Positions 22,065 through 29,500 of a DNA stretch of 34,714 bases are shown here, piece by piece. Under the pieces are notes generated by a model. That model saw only the letters and a list, made by a program, of their open reading frames with translations. It was not told where the DNA came from and did no database searches. Made by a program: the position numbers and the translations under genes. The stretch covers positions 1 to 34,714 of IMG/VR virus record IMGVR_UViG_3300044522_000070. The stretch is one strand, 5' to 3'. This DNA is from a virus. How positions within the stretch are numbered: the first letter of the stretch is position 1; each line of letters starts with the position of its first letter.

Positions 22065-22307
22065 ATGGCAATCTCTAAAGAAATTAGCTGCATCGTCGGC
22101 ACATACACAAATGCACAAGGCCAGCAAAAAAACCGCTATCAGCGTATCGGCAGCATTATCCAGACGCAGCGAGGCGAGATGCTCAAGCTGGACGTTATCC
22201 CATTAAAGGAAGGCGGATGGGACGGTTGGGCATATCTGAATGACCCCAAGCCTAAAGAGCAGTACCAGGGCTTGCCAAAAGATGATGACGGCGATATTTC
22301 ATTTTGA
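22065..22307 (+). CDS. Small OB-like protein with SSB-type acidic tail
   Basis: 80 residues. The body YTNAQGQQKNRYQRIGSII..MLKLDVIPLKEGGWDGWAYL is beta-rich with many aromatics, and the end KDDDGDISF resembles the DDDIPF tip of bacterial SSB that docks partner proteins. It follows the recombination pair. Probably a single-strand DNA binder or a partner mimicking SSB. The fold call is inference; the tail is visible. Confidence 0.65.
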   Translation: MAISKEISCIVGTYTNAQGQQKNRYQRIGSIIQTQRGEMLKLDVIPLKEGGWDGWAYLNDPKPKEQYQGLPKDDDGDISF

Positions 22308-22319
22308 GGAGAAGACAGC

Positions 22320-22601
22320 ATGAGTGGCGGACACTTTAACTACAAACAGCATTCATTGTTGGACATGGCTGACAGCATTGGCTCTGCCATACTGAGTAAC
22401 GATAGTACCGAGAAGGATGAATGGGGCTCAGACATTGGTCGGCACTACACCCATGAAACCATCGTTGAATTTGAGAAGGCAGTGAAGGCGTTGAAGCTGG
22501 CTTACGTTTATGCACAGCGCATTGACTGGCTGCTGAGTTGTGATGACGGAGAGGATAGTTTTCACATACGGCTACAGGCACAACTTGGAGAACTGAAATG
22601 A
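22320..22601 (+). CDS. MSGGHF-type small phage protein
   Basis: 93 residues; starts MSGGHFNYKQHSLLDMADSIG, a header shared by many phage proteins of unknown function. Acidic C-terminal helix. GAGGAG before ATG is a strong ribosome site. Contains the 11-base operator-like sequence at 22494-22504 (see findings). Confidence 0.75.
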   Translation: MSGGHFNYKQHSLLDMADSIGSAILSNDSTEKDEWGSDIGRHYTHETIVEFEKAVKALKLAYVYAQRIDWLLSCDDGEDSFHIRLQAQLGELK

Positions 22602-22861
22602 CACAACCAGAAGCCTTGCGGCTGGCTGAAAGATTGGAACGTTATGCAGCCGGTGATAAGCACCAGCGAGACACAGAAGAAGCCGCCGCCGAACTGCGCC
22701 GACTCCATGAACTTAATCAGGAACTGCTGGCGGCGTTGAAGATGGCCGAGCCTCTGCTTCAAGCAATGCTAAACAACATGGTTAGATATCTTCCGCAGTA
22801 CGAAAAAATGCCAGCACTAGATCAAGTCCGTGCAGCTATAGCTAAAGGAGAAGCCAAATGA
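22598..22861 (+). CDS. Helical small early protein
   Basis: 87 residues, four-base overlap with its upstream neighbour. LRLAERLERYAAGDKHQRDTEEAAAELRRLHELNQELLAAL is a helical phage protein motif (dozens of early phage proteins have it), with a second helix at the end. No function known. Confidence 0.7.
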   Translation: MTQPEALRLAERLERYAAGDKHQRDTEEAAAELRRLHELNQELLAALKMAEPLLQAMLNNMVRYLPQYEKMPALDQVRAAIAKGEAK

Positions 22862-22977
22862 AAGACGATGATGTTGAAGACCTGTTTGCGTGGGGCTGGG
22901 GTGACACTGCCGTTGCCATTGTCCTCGCGCTGCTGGCGCTAGTGGCGCTGTCCTTTTTTGCGGGGTATCTGACATGA
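22858..22977 (+). CDS. 39-residue membrane peptide
   Basis: ATG at 22858 (AAAGGAG eight bases before it). The first 17 residues are acidic with Trp (KDDDVEDLFAWGWGD), the rest a single hydrophobic helix (TAVAIVLALLALVALSFFAGYL). Ends with ATGA overlap to the next gene. It is too short to be noticed easily, but start signals and coupling are excellent. Role unknown. Confidence 0.75.
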   Translation: MKDDDVEDLFAWGWGDTAVAIVLALLALVALSFFAGYLT

Positions 22978-23192
22978 CTAAAGACGATATTGACAAGCTG
23001 TGGCACCAAGCTATGAGCGACTCTATCAAAAACGGCGAAGACTTTACACGACACCGCTTTGCCCACCTTGTTGCCGAGGCAGAACGCGAGGCTTGCGCTG
23101 CAATCTGCGAGCAGGAAGAAGAACTCAGAGACCATACGCCGTTTGACGCTGCTTTAAGAATCAGAGCAAGGGGATGTGATGACAGGATTTGA
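22974..23192 (+). CDS. Small early protein with Cys pair
   Basis: 72 residues; helical, containing AEAEREACAAICEQEEE, a motif found in many small phage proteins (F-x-x-L-V/A-x-x-x-E-R-E-A-C-A). Overlaps both neighbours in other frames. Function unknown. Confidence 0.7.
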   Translation: MTKDDIDKLWHQAMSDSIKNGEDFTRHRFAHLVAEAEREACAAICEQEEELRDHTPFDAALRIRARGCDDRI

Positions 23193-23451
23193 TTCAAAGC
23201 GCAAGATGGCACTAGCCAAGTTGGACGATAACGGTGACACGCAAGTTGACGCCGCCGTGCTGACCATCGTGTACCAGCGGGGGTTTGCCGACGGCAAGAG
23301 AGCAGCACAGCGCAAGCCGCTGACATTAAATGCAATGACCGCTATTGAAGAAAAAGTTTATTTGCAAACAACACACAAGGGCAAACCTTCGTTTGAGTAC
23401 GCACAATCGCTTATTCGCGCCACCGAAGCCGCTCACGGCATCAAAGAGTAA
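23179..23451 (+). CDS. Small early protein, unknown
   Basis: 90 residues from ATG at 23179, five bases after AGGGG; a GTG one codon before also fits. VDAAVLTIVYQRGFADGKRAAQRK and a helical C-terminus are visible. Overlaps the gene before by 14 bases. No recognised family. Confidence 0.65.
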   Translation: MTGFDSKRKMALAKLDDNGDTQVDAAVLTIVYQRGFADGKRAAQRKPLTLNAMTAIEEKVYLQTTHKGKPSFEYAQSLIRATEAAHGIKE

Positions 23452-23453
23452 CT

Positions 23454-24059
23454 ATGACTGAGCCATTACCCTGCCCGTTTTGCGGACATGTTGGGCTATC
23501 GCACCATGAAGGCTCAACGTTTCGATGGCTGGTGACTGAGTGCAACGGCTGCGGCGCTCAGTGTGGCGAAGAGCGCATCAACACAATGACGATGGAGCGT
23601 AGCGCAGCGTTTGAGCAGGCCAAAGAAGCCGCCATCAAAACGTGGAACACCCGAGCAGCACAGCCAGAGCAGGAGCCTGTGGCGTGGTATCACGATGACT
23701 TTGACACGTTAGAGTTGAGTCGCGTTCAGCGTGTTGGATGGAAGCCCCTTTACACCACCCCACCCGCAGCACCTGTGCAGGAGCCTGTGGCGTGGGCTGT
23801 ACAAGGGACTACCCAAATGATTCGCGGAGAATTTGCAGAACTTGACGCAAAATCAAAAGCAAAACGTATTGGCGGAACTTGTGTTGCTTACCCCCTGTAC
23901 ACCGCCCCACCACAGCGCTCTTGGGTAGGGCTGACGGATGAGGAAAAAAAGAAAATTGCAACGGTAGCGGGATGCACTGATGACGATGACGGACATATTG
24001 TCACGGAGATTTTTAGACTTGCTGAAGCCAAACTAAAGGAGAAGAATCATGACCTATGA
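23454..24059 (+). CDS. Lar-like zinc protein with EPVAW repeats
   Basis: 201 residues. N-terminal Lar-type domain: LPCPFCGH (Cys7, Cys10), VTECNGCGAQC (Cys30, Cys33) and AIKTWNTRA (61-68). Lar of Rac relieves restriction by host type I enzymes. The domain is followed by two repeats of EPVAW (74-78 and 110-114) with PLYTTPP/PLYTAPP at 98-104 and 147-153, and a helical end. These repeats recur in phage proteins of Burkholderiales. Antirestriction is the known role of Lar; here it is inferred. Confidence 0.8.
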   Translation: MTEPLPCPFCGHVGLSHHEGSTFRWLVTECNGCGAQCGEERINTMTMERSAAFEQAKEAAIKTWNTRAAQPEQEPVAWYHDDFDTLELSRVQRVGWKPLYTTPPAAPVQEPVAWAVQGTTQMIRGEFAELDAKSKAKRIGGTCVAYPLYTAPPQRSWVGLTDEEKKKIATVAGCTDDDDGHIVTEIFRLAEAKLKEKNHDL

Positions 24060-24309
24060 AGAGTTTTTAAAGTTTGTTCCAGCCAAGTGCATCCATGAAA
24101 CCCTTTACGAGGACACCGAGGGCCGACCAATACTTGTGATCAGTATGCTTGATGCGTATGACATGGTAGACAAAGCACAACGCCCGTGGCAGGGTCTGGA
24201 AGCAGAAGAGATACTTAATTTGTTTGATATAAGCAATGTCTACGGCAGCAAGTGGGTCGAGTTTGCCCGTACTGTAGAAGCCAAACTGAGGAGCAAAAAT
24301 GGTCACTGA
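24049..24309 (+). CDS. Small early protein, unknown
   Basis: 86 residues, 11-base overlap with the Lar-like gene. Sequence TYEEFLKFVPAKCIHETLYEDTEGRPILVISMLDAYDM and acidic/aromatic remainder; no motif. Ends inside the following gene's first codons. Function unknown. Confidence 0.65.
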   Translation: MTYEEFLKFVPAKCIHETLYEDTEGRPILVISMLDAYDMVDKAQRPWQGLEAEEILNLFDISNVYGSKWVEFARTVEAKLRSKNGH

Positions 24310-24478
24310 AAACGACGAGTTTGAGCGAATTGAGCGCGAGATTAAATGGCGAAAAGAAAAAGCTGACGCCGACTTGATGGTTGTCTATTCATTGAGGCTG
24401 ACCAAGAGCCAGCGCGTCAAGCTGCTACAACTCGGTGGGCCGCAGTGGATTAGGAATCAGATTGAACGATCTGCCTAA
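24299..24478 (+). CDS. Small basic protein, possibly ribbon-helix-helix-like
   Basis: 59 residues from ATG at 24299, with GAGGAG six bases before it. The segment VVYSLRLTKSQRVKLLQLGGPQWIRNQIER has a beta strand, then two helices, in the manner of RHH/CopG-type DNA binders, and positive charge on the strand. It overlaps both neighbours. DNA-binding is inference; the gene itself is well supported. Confidence 0.7.
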   Translation: MVTENDEFERIEREIKWRKEKADADLMVVYSLRLTKSQRVKLLQLGGPQWIRNQIERSA

Positions 24479-24638
24479 CTTCTCGGCCTGGGAGCGTCAG
24501 ACGCTGGACAGGTTCGCCCTGGACGCTTACCTACGGTTGCAGGCCCAACAGGAGGCGTTGGAGCAGCTACGGCAAGACTTGCGGGATGCGATGCAGCTGC
24601 TACGCAAAAACCCGAACCCCCTGTCGGTCAATAATTAA
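24462..24638 (+). CDS. Last early gene, helical small protein
   Basis: 58 residues from TTG at 24462 (AGGA six bases before); a GTG at 24435 is the alternative. Reads LNDLPNFSAWERQTLDRFALDAYLRLQAQQEALEQLRQDLRDAM, an amphipathic helical protein common in Burkholderiales phages. Its last 39 bases overlap the end of the endolysin gene on the other strand. Confidence 0.65.
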   Translation: MNDLPNFSAWERQTLDRFALDAYLRLQAQQEALEQLRQDLRDAMQLLRKNPNPLSVNN

Positions 24639-25004
24639 CGCCTGGCGCCGGGGCTTGTCGCTGATGCTGATGTGCGTCCACCTGTCAAACTCGCGAATGA
24701 TCTGGTCATAGGGCAAGTGCAGCAACGCCCTCACAACGGCATCAGGAGCCATCCCAGGCACTCGGAAGTCAGCAGCTAGTCCTAGCCTATGCTGAGAAGT
24801 ATCTTTGCTGCCCACAGCGTCATTCACTGCTTTGGAGCGAAACGCTGAGTTGATCATTATTGGCTTGCCGCCCAATGTGGTTTTGACAGTCTCCAGAAAC
24901 TCAGCTAGCCGCTTGATGTTAACCAACTCAGTAGCGTTCGGCGTGTTGTCCAGTAGCCGGTGATCAGTGTGGGTCAACTCGGCAAGGGTAAAGTGCGGGG
25001 TCAT
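24600..25004 (-). CDS. Endolysin, M15 D-Ala-D-Ala peptidase-like
   Basis: 134 residues. The zinc-binding residues are His72 (SQHRLG), Asp79 (AADFR) and His111 (WTHISI), with SAFRSKAVNDAVG (53-65) before them: the M15 (peptidase family with C-terminal carboxypeptidase fold, PF08291 group) pattern. No signal peptide, so release depends on a holin. It ends the late operon and converges with the last early gene. Confidence 0.94.
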   Translation of the reverse strand: MTPHFTLAELTHTDHRLLDNTPNATELVNIKRLAEFLETVKTTLGGKPIMINSAFRSKAVNDAVGSKDTSQHRLGLAADFRVPGMAPDAVVRALLHLPYDQIIREFDRWTHISISDKPRRQALIIDRQGVRVFA

Positions 25005-25387
25005 TTTGATGCTACGCCTTGGGTTTTCTCAAACGTCCTTAGACCGCCCAGGCCAAGCATACCCATCATCAACTGCCACAGGTTGTCATCCAAGCCGGGG
25101 AAGGCCAGCGCAGGCATAAAGGCAACCAGCAGAGGTCGAGCCAGATACTGATAGCCCATCGCTAGGGCGCAGACCCAGCCGATTGCTGGACGCCAGCCGC
25201 TGACAAACACAGACGGGTTGCTGGCCTCGGCTTTGTTGATCTCGGTCTGGGCAGTCATTGCTGCCAGTTCGCCTGACTGTTGCAGCTTGAGCAACTCCAA
25301 CCTTGCTGCATCCTGGGCAGCAGGATCCGGAATCAGCTTGTCAATCAGCTTGCCGCCGATGCCAAGGATAGCGTCGAGTCCAATCAT
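25001..25387 (-). CDS. 3TM holin family (GTA-type holin)
   Basis: 128 residues. N-terminal soluble helix (LGIGGKLIDKLIPDPAAQDAARLELLKLQQSGELAAMTAQTEINKAEA) followed by the VSGWRPAIGWVCALAMGYQYLARPLLVAFMP hydrophobic segments: the 3TM holin family (PF11351), known from gene transfer agents and siphoviruses. It would make the lesion for the endolysin. Overlaps the endolysin start by four bases. Confidence 0.9.
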   Translation of the reverse strand: MIGLDAILGIGGKLIDKLIPDPAAQDAARLELLKLQQSGELAAMTAQTEINKAEASNPSVFVSGWRPAIGWVCALAMGYQYLARPLLVAFMPALAFPGLDDNLWQLMMGMLGLGGLRTFEKTQGVASK

Positions 25388-25608
25388 TTCGGTTCTCCCT
25401 CATCGTGTGATAGTTTGACGCCAGCCAGCAACCCGATAAACCCGCCAACAATGGTCTGAAATGCCGGGGAGATGAGTTTGAAGATTTCCGAGTTGTCCAC
25501 TTTCTCGTCGAACAAGCCAGTCATCAGCACCGCTACCATACCCACAACGACAATGCACAGGGTAAAGCTGACCATGAGCGTGACGGCAAAGGTGAGTTTG
25601 GCTTTCAT
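25384..25608 (-). CDS. Two-TM small membrane protein (candidate holin/antiholin)
   Basis: 74 residues with two hydrophobic helices (about residues 7-31 and 45-65), a polar link, and an acidic C-terminus. This class II holin-like build next to a 3TM holin suggests it could be a second holin or antiholin. Coupled by four-base overlaps on both sides. Confidence 0.7.
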   Translation of the reverse strand: MKAKLTFAVTLMVSFTLCIVVVGMVAVLMTGLFDEKVDNSEIFKLISPAFQTIVGGFIGLLAGVKLSHDEGEPK

Positions 25609-25757
25609 TTGTCTTTGCGGTTAAATATCTCAAACAAAGTTTTTACTTTTTCTTCTAGCACGGCAATCTTAATATCCATCTTTGCCAGCACAATGATCAG
25701 CGTTATTAGCGCCAGCAGCATGGGCCATCCCTTCGCCAGTGCTTCCAGAAATTCCAT
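25605..25757 (-). CDS. 50-residue membrane protein with coiled-coil tail
   Basis: ATG at 25757, stop overlapping the next start (ATGA). One hydrophobic helix (residues 12-26, PMLLALITLIIVLAK) then MDIKIAVLEEKVKTLFEIFN, a heptad helix. The build resembles XhlA-like lysis helper proteins. It fills the space between two other lysis genes. Function inferred from position. Confidence 0.75.
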   Translation of the reverse strand: MEFLEALAKGWPMLLALITLIIVLAKMDIKIAVLEEKVKTLFEIFNRKDK

Positions 25758-25759
25758 GA

Positions 25760-25963
25760 TTACCTGTGTAGCGTAAGGCTGGCATAAACAATGGCAGACA
25801 TAGAAAAGATAAGCACTCCTGCGGTCTTAATAAGGATGCCCTCAAGCCGCTTTAGCCGTGCGTTGATCTGGTCGTAGCGCTCGGCACAGACCGCCTCATG
25901 GCTAGAGAATTGTGATTCAAGGCTCATATCAATATCCCGCTTTAGTTCTTGCTTCAATTTCAT
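25760..25963 (-). CDS. Coiled-coil/TM small lysis-region protein
   Basis: 67 codons from ATG at 25963; a start at ATG 25927 (just after the upstream stop) is equally possible. HEAVCAERYDQINARLKRLEGI is a heptad helix and the C-terminal IKTAGVLIFSMSAIVYASL is one membrane span: the XhlA-type layout. Probably part of the lysis cassette. Confidence 0.7.
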   Translation of the reverse strand: MKLKQELKRDIDMSLESQFSSHEAVCAERYDQINARLKRLEGILIKTAGVLIFSMSAIVYASLTLHR

Positions 25964-26189
25964 ATGGGCTTTTCAAGTAGCCGTAGCGCAGCAGGTACCA
26001 GAAAATCTTGACTGTCCACTTAATAGCCCCGTCACGCTCAATCTGTGCAACGTGGACTGCTTCATGTGCTGCGAGAGGTGCGTTATTTTCCTCACCCGGT
26101 CGGCAGTAGACGGTCTTCCACGGCATCGTGATTGCCAACGAGTTGCTGGCTTTTAGGAACCACAGAACGAGGAGAGGGGCGGGTTTCAT
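25929..26189 (-). CDS. Small HExxH protein (putative zinc metallopeptidase), N-terminal hydrophobic
   Basis: 86 residues from ATG at 26189 (ATGA overlap); the longer reading to 26294 is dropped. The N-terminus is hydrophobic (APLLVLWFL). HEAVH at 42-46 is the zincin motif, and YEIEAR at residues 76-81 could give a third ligand (Glu77 or Glu79), as in gluzincin-like HExxH...E proteins. A similar HEAVHVxQ-type motif occurs in DUF4157-like proteins. It could be a wall- or host-acting enzyme made with the lysis proteins, but it is short for a full peptidase. Confidence 0.65.
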   Translation of the reverse strand: MKPAPLLVLWFLKASNSLAITMPWKTVYCRPGEENNAPLAAHEAVHVAQIERDGAIKWTVKIFWYLLRYGYLKSPYEIEARTKAGY

Positions 26190-26500
26190 ACGGCCCAAGG
26201 CAGTGGTGGGGTCACCACGGGTGGGTTGATCTGGTAGTCGATCTGTTGCTGCACAGCGGCCTCGGTAGCGTCTTTGTCCACGCCGTTGTCCCAAATCCAG
26301 CCTAGCACTTGCTCTTGCGTCAGGTCGGCGTAGGGCGTGAAGGTGCCGGTAGGCGTAGGCACAGAGCAGGTGGAGTAGATGCTGCTGGAGTAGGTGCCGT
26401 CAGTGCCAGAGCAAGTCCAGTGGCAAACAATTACGGTGTCGGGGTTCTGCTCAGTGGTTGAGCAGTTCATTGCGGTGATTGTCCAAGTGATTTGGGTCAT
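26186..26500 (-). CDS. DUF7936-type small fibre-associated protein
   Basis: 104 residues: TWTITAMNC, VIVCHWTCSGTDGTYSSSIYSTCSV, TPYADLTQEQVLGWIWDN and the QQQIDYQINPPVVTPPLPW tail. This matches the DUF7936 family found right after tail fibres in many Proteobacteria phages, thought to assist fibre assembly or cap. Starts in the fibre gene's stop (four-base overlap). Confidence 0.85.
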   Translation of the reverse strand: MTQITWTITAMNCSTTEQNPDTVIVCHWTCSGTDGTYSSSIYSTCSVPTPTGTFTPYADLTQEQVLGWIWDNGVDKDATEAAVQQQIDYQINPPVVTPPLPWAV

Positions 26501-29500
26501 GGTTTGCTTTCAAGTTGTGCCACACGGGCGCGGAGGGATTGGAGTTCTGCCCACATCACAGGGATAAGGGCAGCGGCATCCATCTGTTGATACACAGGTT
26601 TGCCGTCTTTGTCTACTGCGTCTTTTTCACCAGTGTGCGCGTAAGCAGGGACTTCGTGAGCGATAAACATTGGACGCTCTTGTGTAGCCCATTTCATCTT
26701 ACCCATGTAAACAGGTATAGAGTCAATCAATGCACCGCTGTTAGTTACAGGGCCGTTGATGTCTTTGGCTCGGTAGTCAGAGGTTGTGCCATAAACAATT
26801 AAGCCACCTGTACGGTTGTATGTAATGCTTCCCCTCGATGTATAACTTGTTTCTGTTGCAAAATTAACCCATACATTGTCACCAGTAGTTCCAGAATTCC
26901 ATGCTCTTATAGGAAAAGCATTTGTGCTATCTGAAGTTTTAAATATACATACATCACCAGCACCAGCATCGACAGCAATACGGCTAGGAAAACCAGCACC
27001 AGCGCCTGCCGTCGTAGTCCCCACCAGCAAGTTACCGCTGGAGTCGATACGGGCGCGTTCTGTAGCATTTTCTTTGAACGCTAAACCTGCTGGCTCATCA
27101 GAACCAGTGGCACGAATTGTTGCAATGTAATAACCAGTTGATGCGCCAGTGTGGGTCATGCCAATTTGGTTATTTACAGAACCTGATGACCCAGCAGAAA
27201 CAGATGTGGTTAAACGTGCTAAAGCAGTTGTAGTCCCCACCCCCAAGTTACCGCTTGCATCCAGCGTCATTGCTTGGGTGAAGGTGATGGCGTTACCTGC
27301 TGTGCCTGATGCGGCGTTGAACCACTGATGCACTCCTTGATTTTGAACGTATTGAGAAGCGGGGCCAGTAACTACATATTTATCCCCTCCGTTGTAATAC
27401 CAATTTGATGACAACGCTACTATTGGGGCAACGGAGGCGGTGTATGCAGCAACCGACCCGCCATTAACTAATTGCAGCCCTTTGTAAACGGTATCCCAAG
27501 CACTCGGAGTAACCCCCAAGCCCAAGTTACCGGTGGAGTCAAGGCGTAGTCTTTCGTTATCGTTGTAATCAATAGTAAAGGCATTGGTTGAACCTTCCAT
27601 CGTTAGGTCGTACCAATTACCAGCACCTGCATTTTGACGGAAACGATAAATCAGGTCTTTGGCGGCGTTGGTGTTTGTTTGTTGAATTAACGTGTTAGAT
27701 GCGTTTGACGATGAGAATTGTGCGGGGACATTTCCAGTGGATAAAACATCCAGCTTGTACCCCGGCGAAGTCGTCCCAATACCCAGCCCTGTGCTAGTGA
27801 GGCGCATTTGTTCAGCACCCGCAGATGTCAACCATGTAAACAAACCCGTTGAACTGCCCGGCAGTATGAAATTCATCTCAGGAGATGACGCGCCAAACCC
27901 CCCGCTAATCTGCCCATATTCAGTTGAAGCAGCGAAGAAACCAATTTGCGCTTTTGTGTTTGCCCCGGTGCCAATGTTTGACAGCTTCAACAACTGTGAT
28001 GTTGCTCCGCTAGAGGTGCCAGAAGTTGTCAGCGTTGTCCCATCAAACGTCAGCGCAGTACCAGTAGTCAGCACCTTGGAGCCGTCAAGGTAAGCCACGC
28101 CGTTGGCTGTGCCGCCTGAGAGGGTTACAGCGCCCGTAGCACTCAGCGTCCCGGTGACTGCTAGGCCGGTGGAGGAAATATTAGTAACTGTTGTATCGGC
28201 AATTTTTCCGTAAATCGCACCAGCACCATCAAACTGAAATCCAGCCTTTACAGTACCCGCACCTGCGCCGGTATATGCGTAAAGATAACCAAGTGTAGGA
28301 ACTTTAAAGTCACTTCCAGAAGTAACTGCCCCCGTAGCACTCAGCGTAGTAAAAGCCCCCGTCGTAGGCGTTGTAGCGCCGACAGTGCCGTTAATGTTGA
28401 TTGAGGCAGTGCCGGTCAGGTTTGTCACTGTGCCGCTGCTGGGTGTGCCGAGTGCGCCGCCGTTGACGACAGGAGAGCCAGCAGTACCTACGTTGACCGC
28501 CAACGCAGTTGCAACGCCTGTTCCCAAACCGTATACGCCTGTGGAAATTGGCAAGCCTGTGGCGTTCGTTAGCGTAACTGATTGCGGCGTTCCAAGGTCA
28601 GGCGTCACCAACGTAGGCGAAGTGCTAAACACCAAGTTGGTTGAGGTCGTGCCTGTTGCGCCAGCCGCCGTGTAGCCCGTGATGTTGTTAAACGATGCTA
28701 TGCCTGCACTTGTTGCGTTTGTGCCGCCCAGGGCTACTGTGACGGGTGCGGTGAGGCTAAACGCTGTGCCGGTTAGCGTCAAGCCAGTGCTGGCGGTGTA
28801 GCTGCCTGCTCCAGCAAATTGCACAAATGTAATTGCCGTGGTTCCAAGAGTTCCACCAGCGTTAGAGGTACAGACCCAGCCCGTGTCGGCGTATAACGTG
28901 CCTTGTTCAATAAAAGTAAATGCGCCAGGCACTTCCAGCCAAACATTCATGTCGGTTGATCTTGCCCAGGCTCCAGCGGCTACAACGTAAATCCCGTTTT
29001 CTGCTGGCGCTGTTTGGTCTTTGACTAGGCACCTGTCTGCCGCAATCAAAGCTACGCCGTCAATCGTTTGCGTGCCAGATAACGTGATGTTTGTGGTAGT
29101 TGCGGCTACGCATGAGGCTTTCGGGTCTAGTCCTTGAGCAACATTGTCAACATAGTCCTTGTTTGCAATGTCAGTGCTTGCTGATGGGCTAGTTGAGATT
29201 GTGCCTGCTGTGACAGACAGATTAGCAATCGTGCCAAGGCTGGTTAATGATGAGCCAGTAACGCCTGCCGCCAGTGTGCTGCCTGACAACGTGCCAGCCG
29301 GTGCAATGACTGCTGCTGTAGTAATGCCAGTCGTCAAACCTTTGGCATTTATTGTTACTACCGGGATAGCGGTGCTGCTGCCTGTTACGCCTGCTGTTGC
29401 TACGGTTGCCAGCGTGCCTGTTGCTGTGACGTTTGCAGACCCGTCAAAACTGGGCGAGGTATAGGCTAAGTCGCCCGTGATTTCAATTGTCCTGCCTGTT

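Noticed and set aside
22817-23335. A 172-codon - strand frame across several early genes
   Set aside because: It lies opposite well-coupled + strand genes and gives a Ser/Arg-rich, unstructured product with no start signal.
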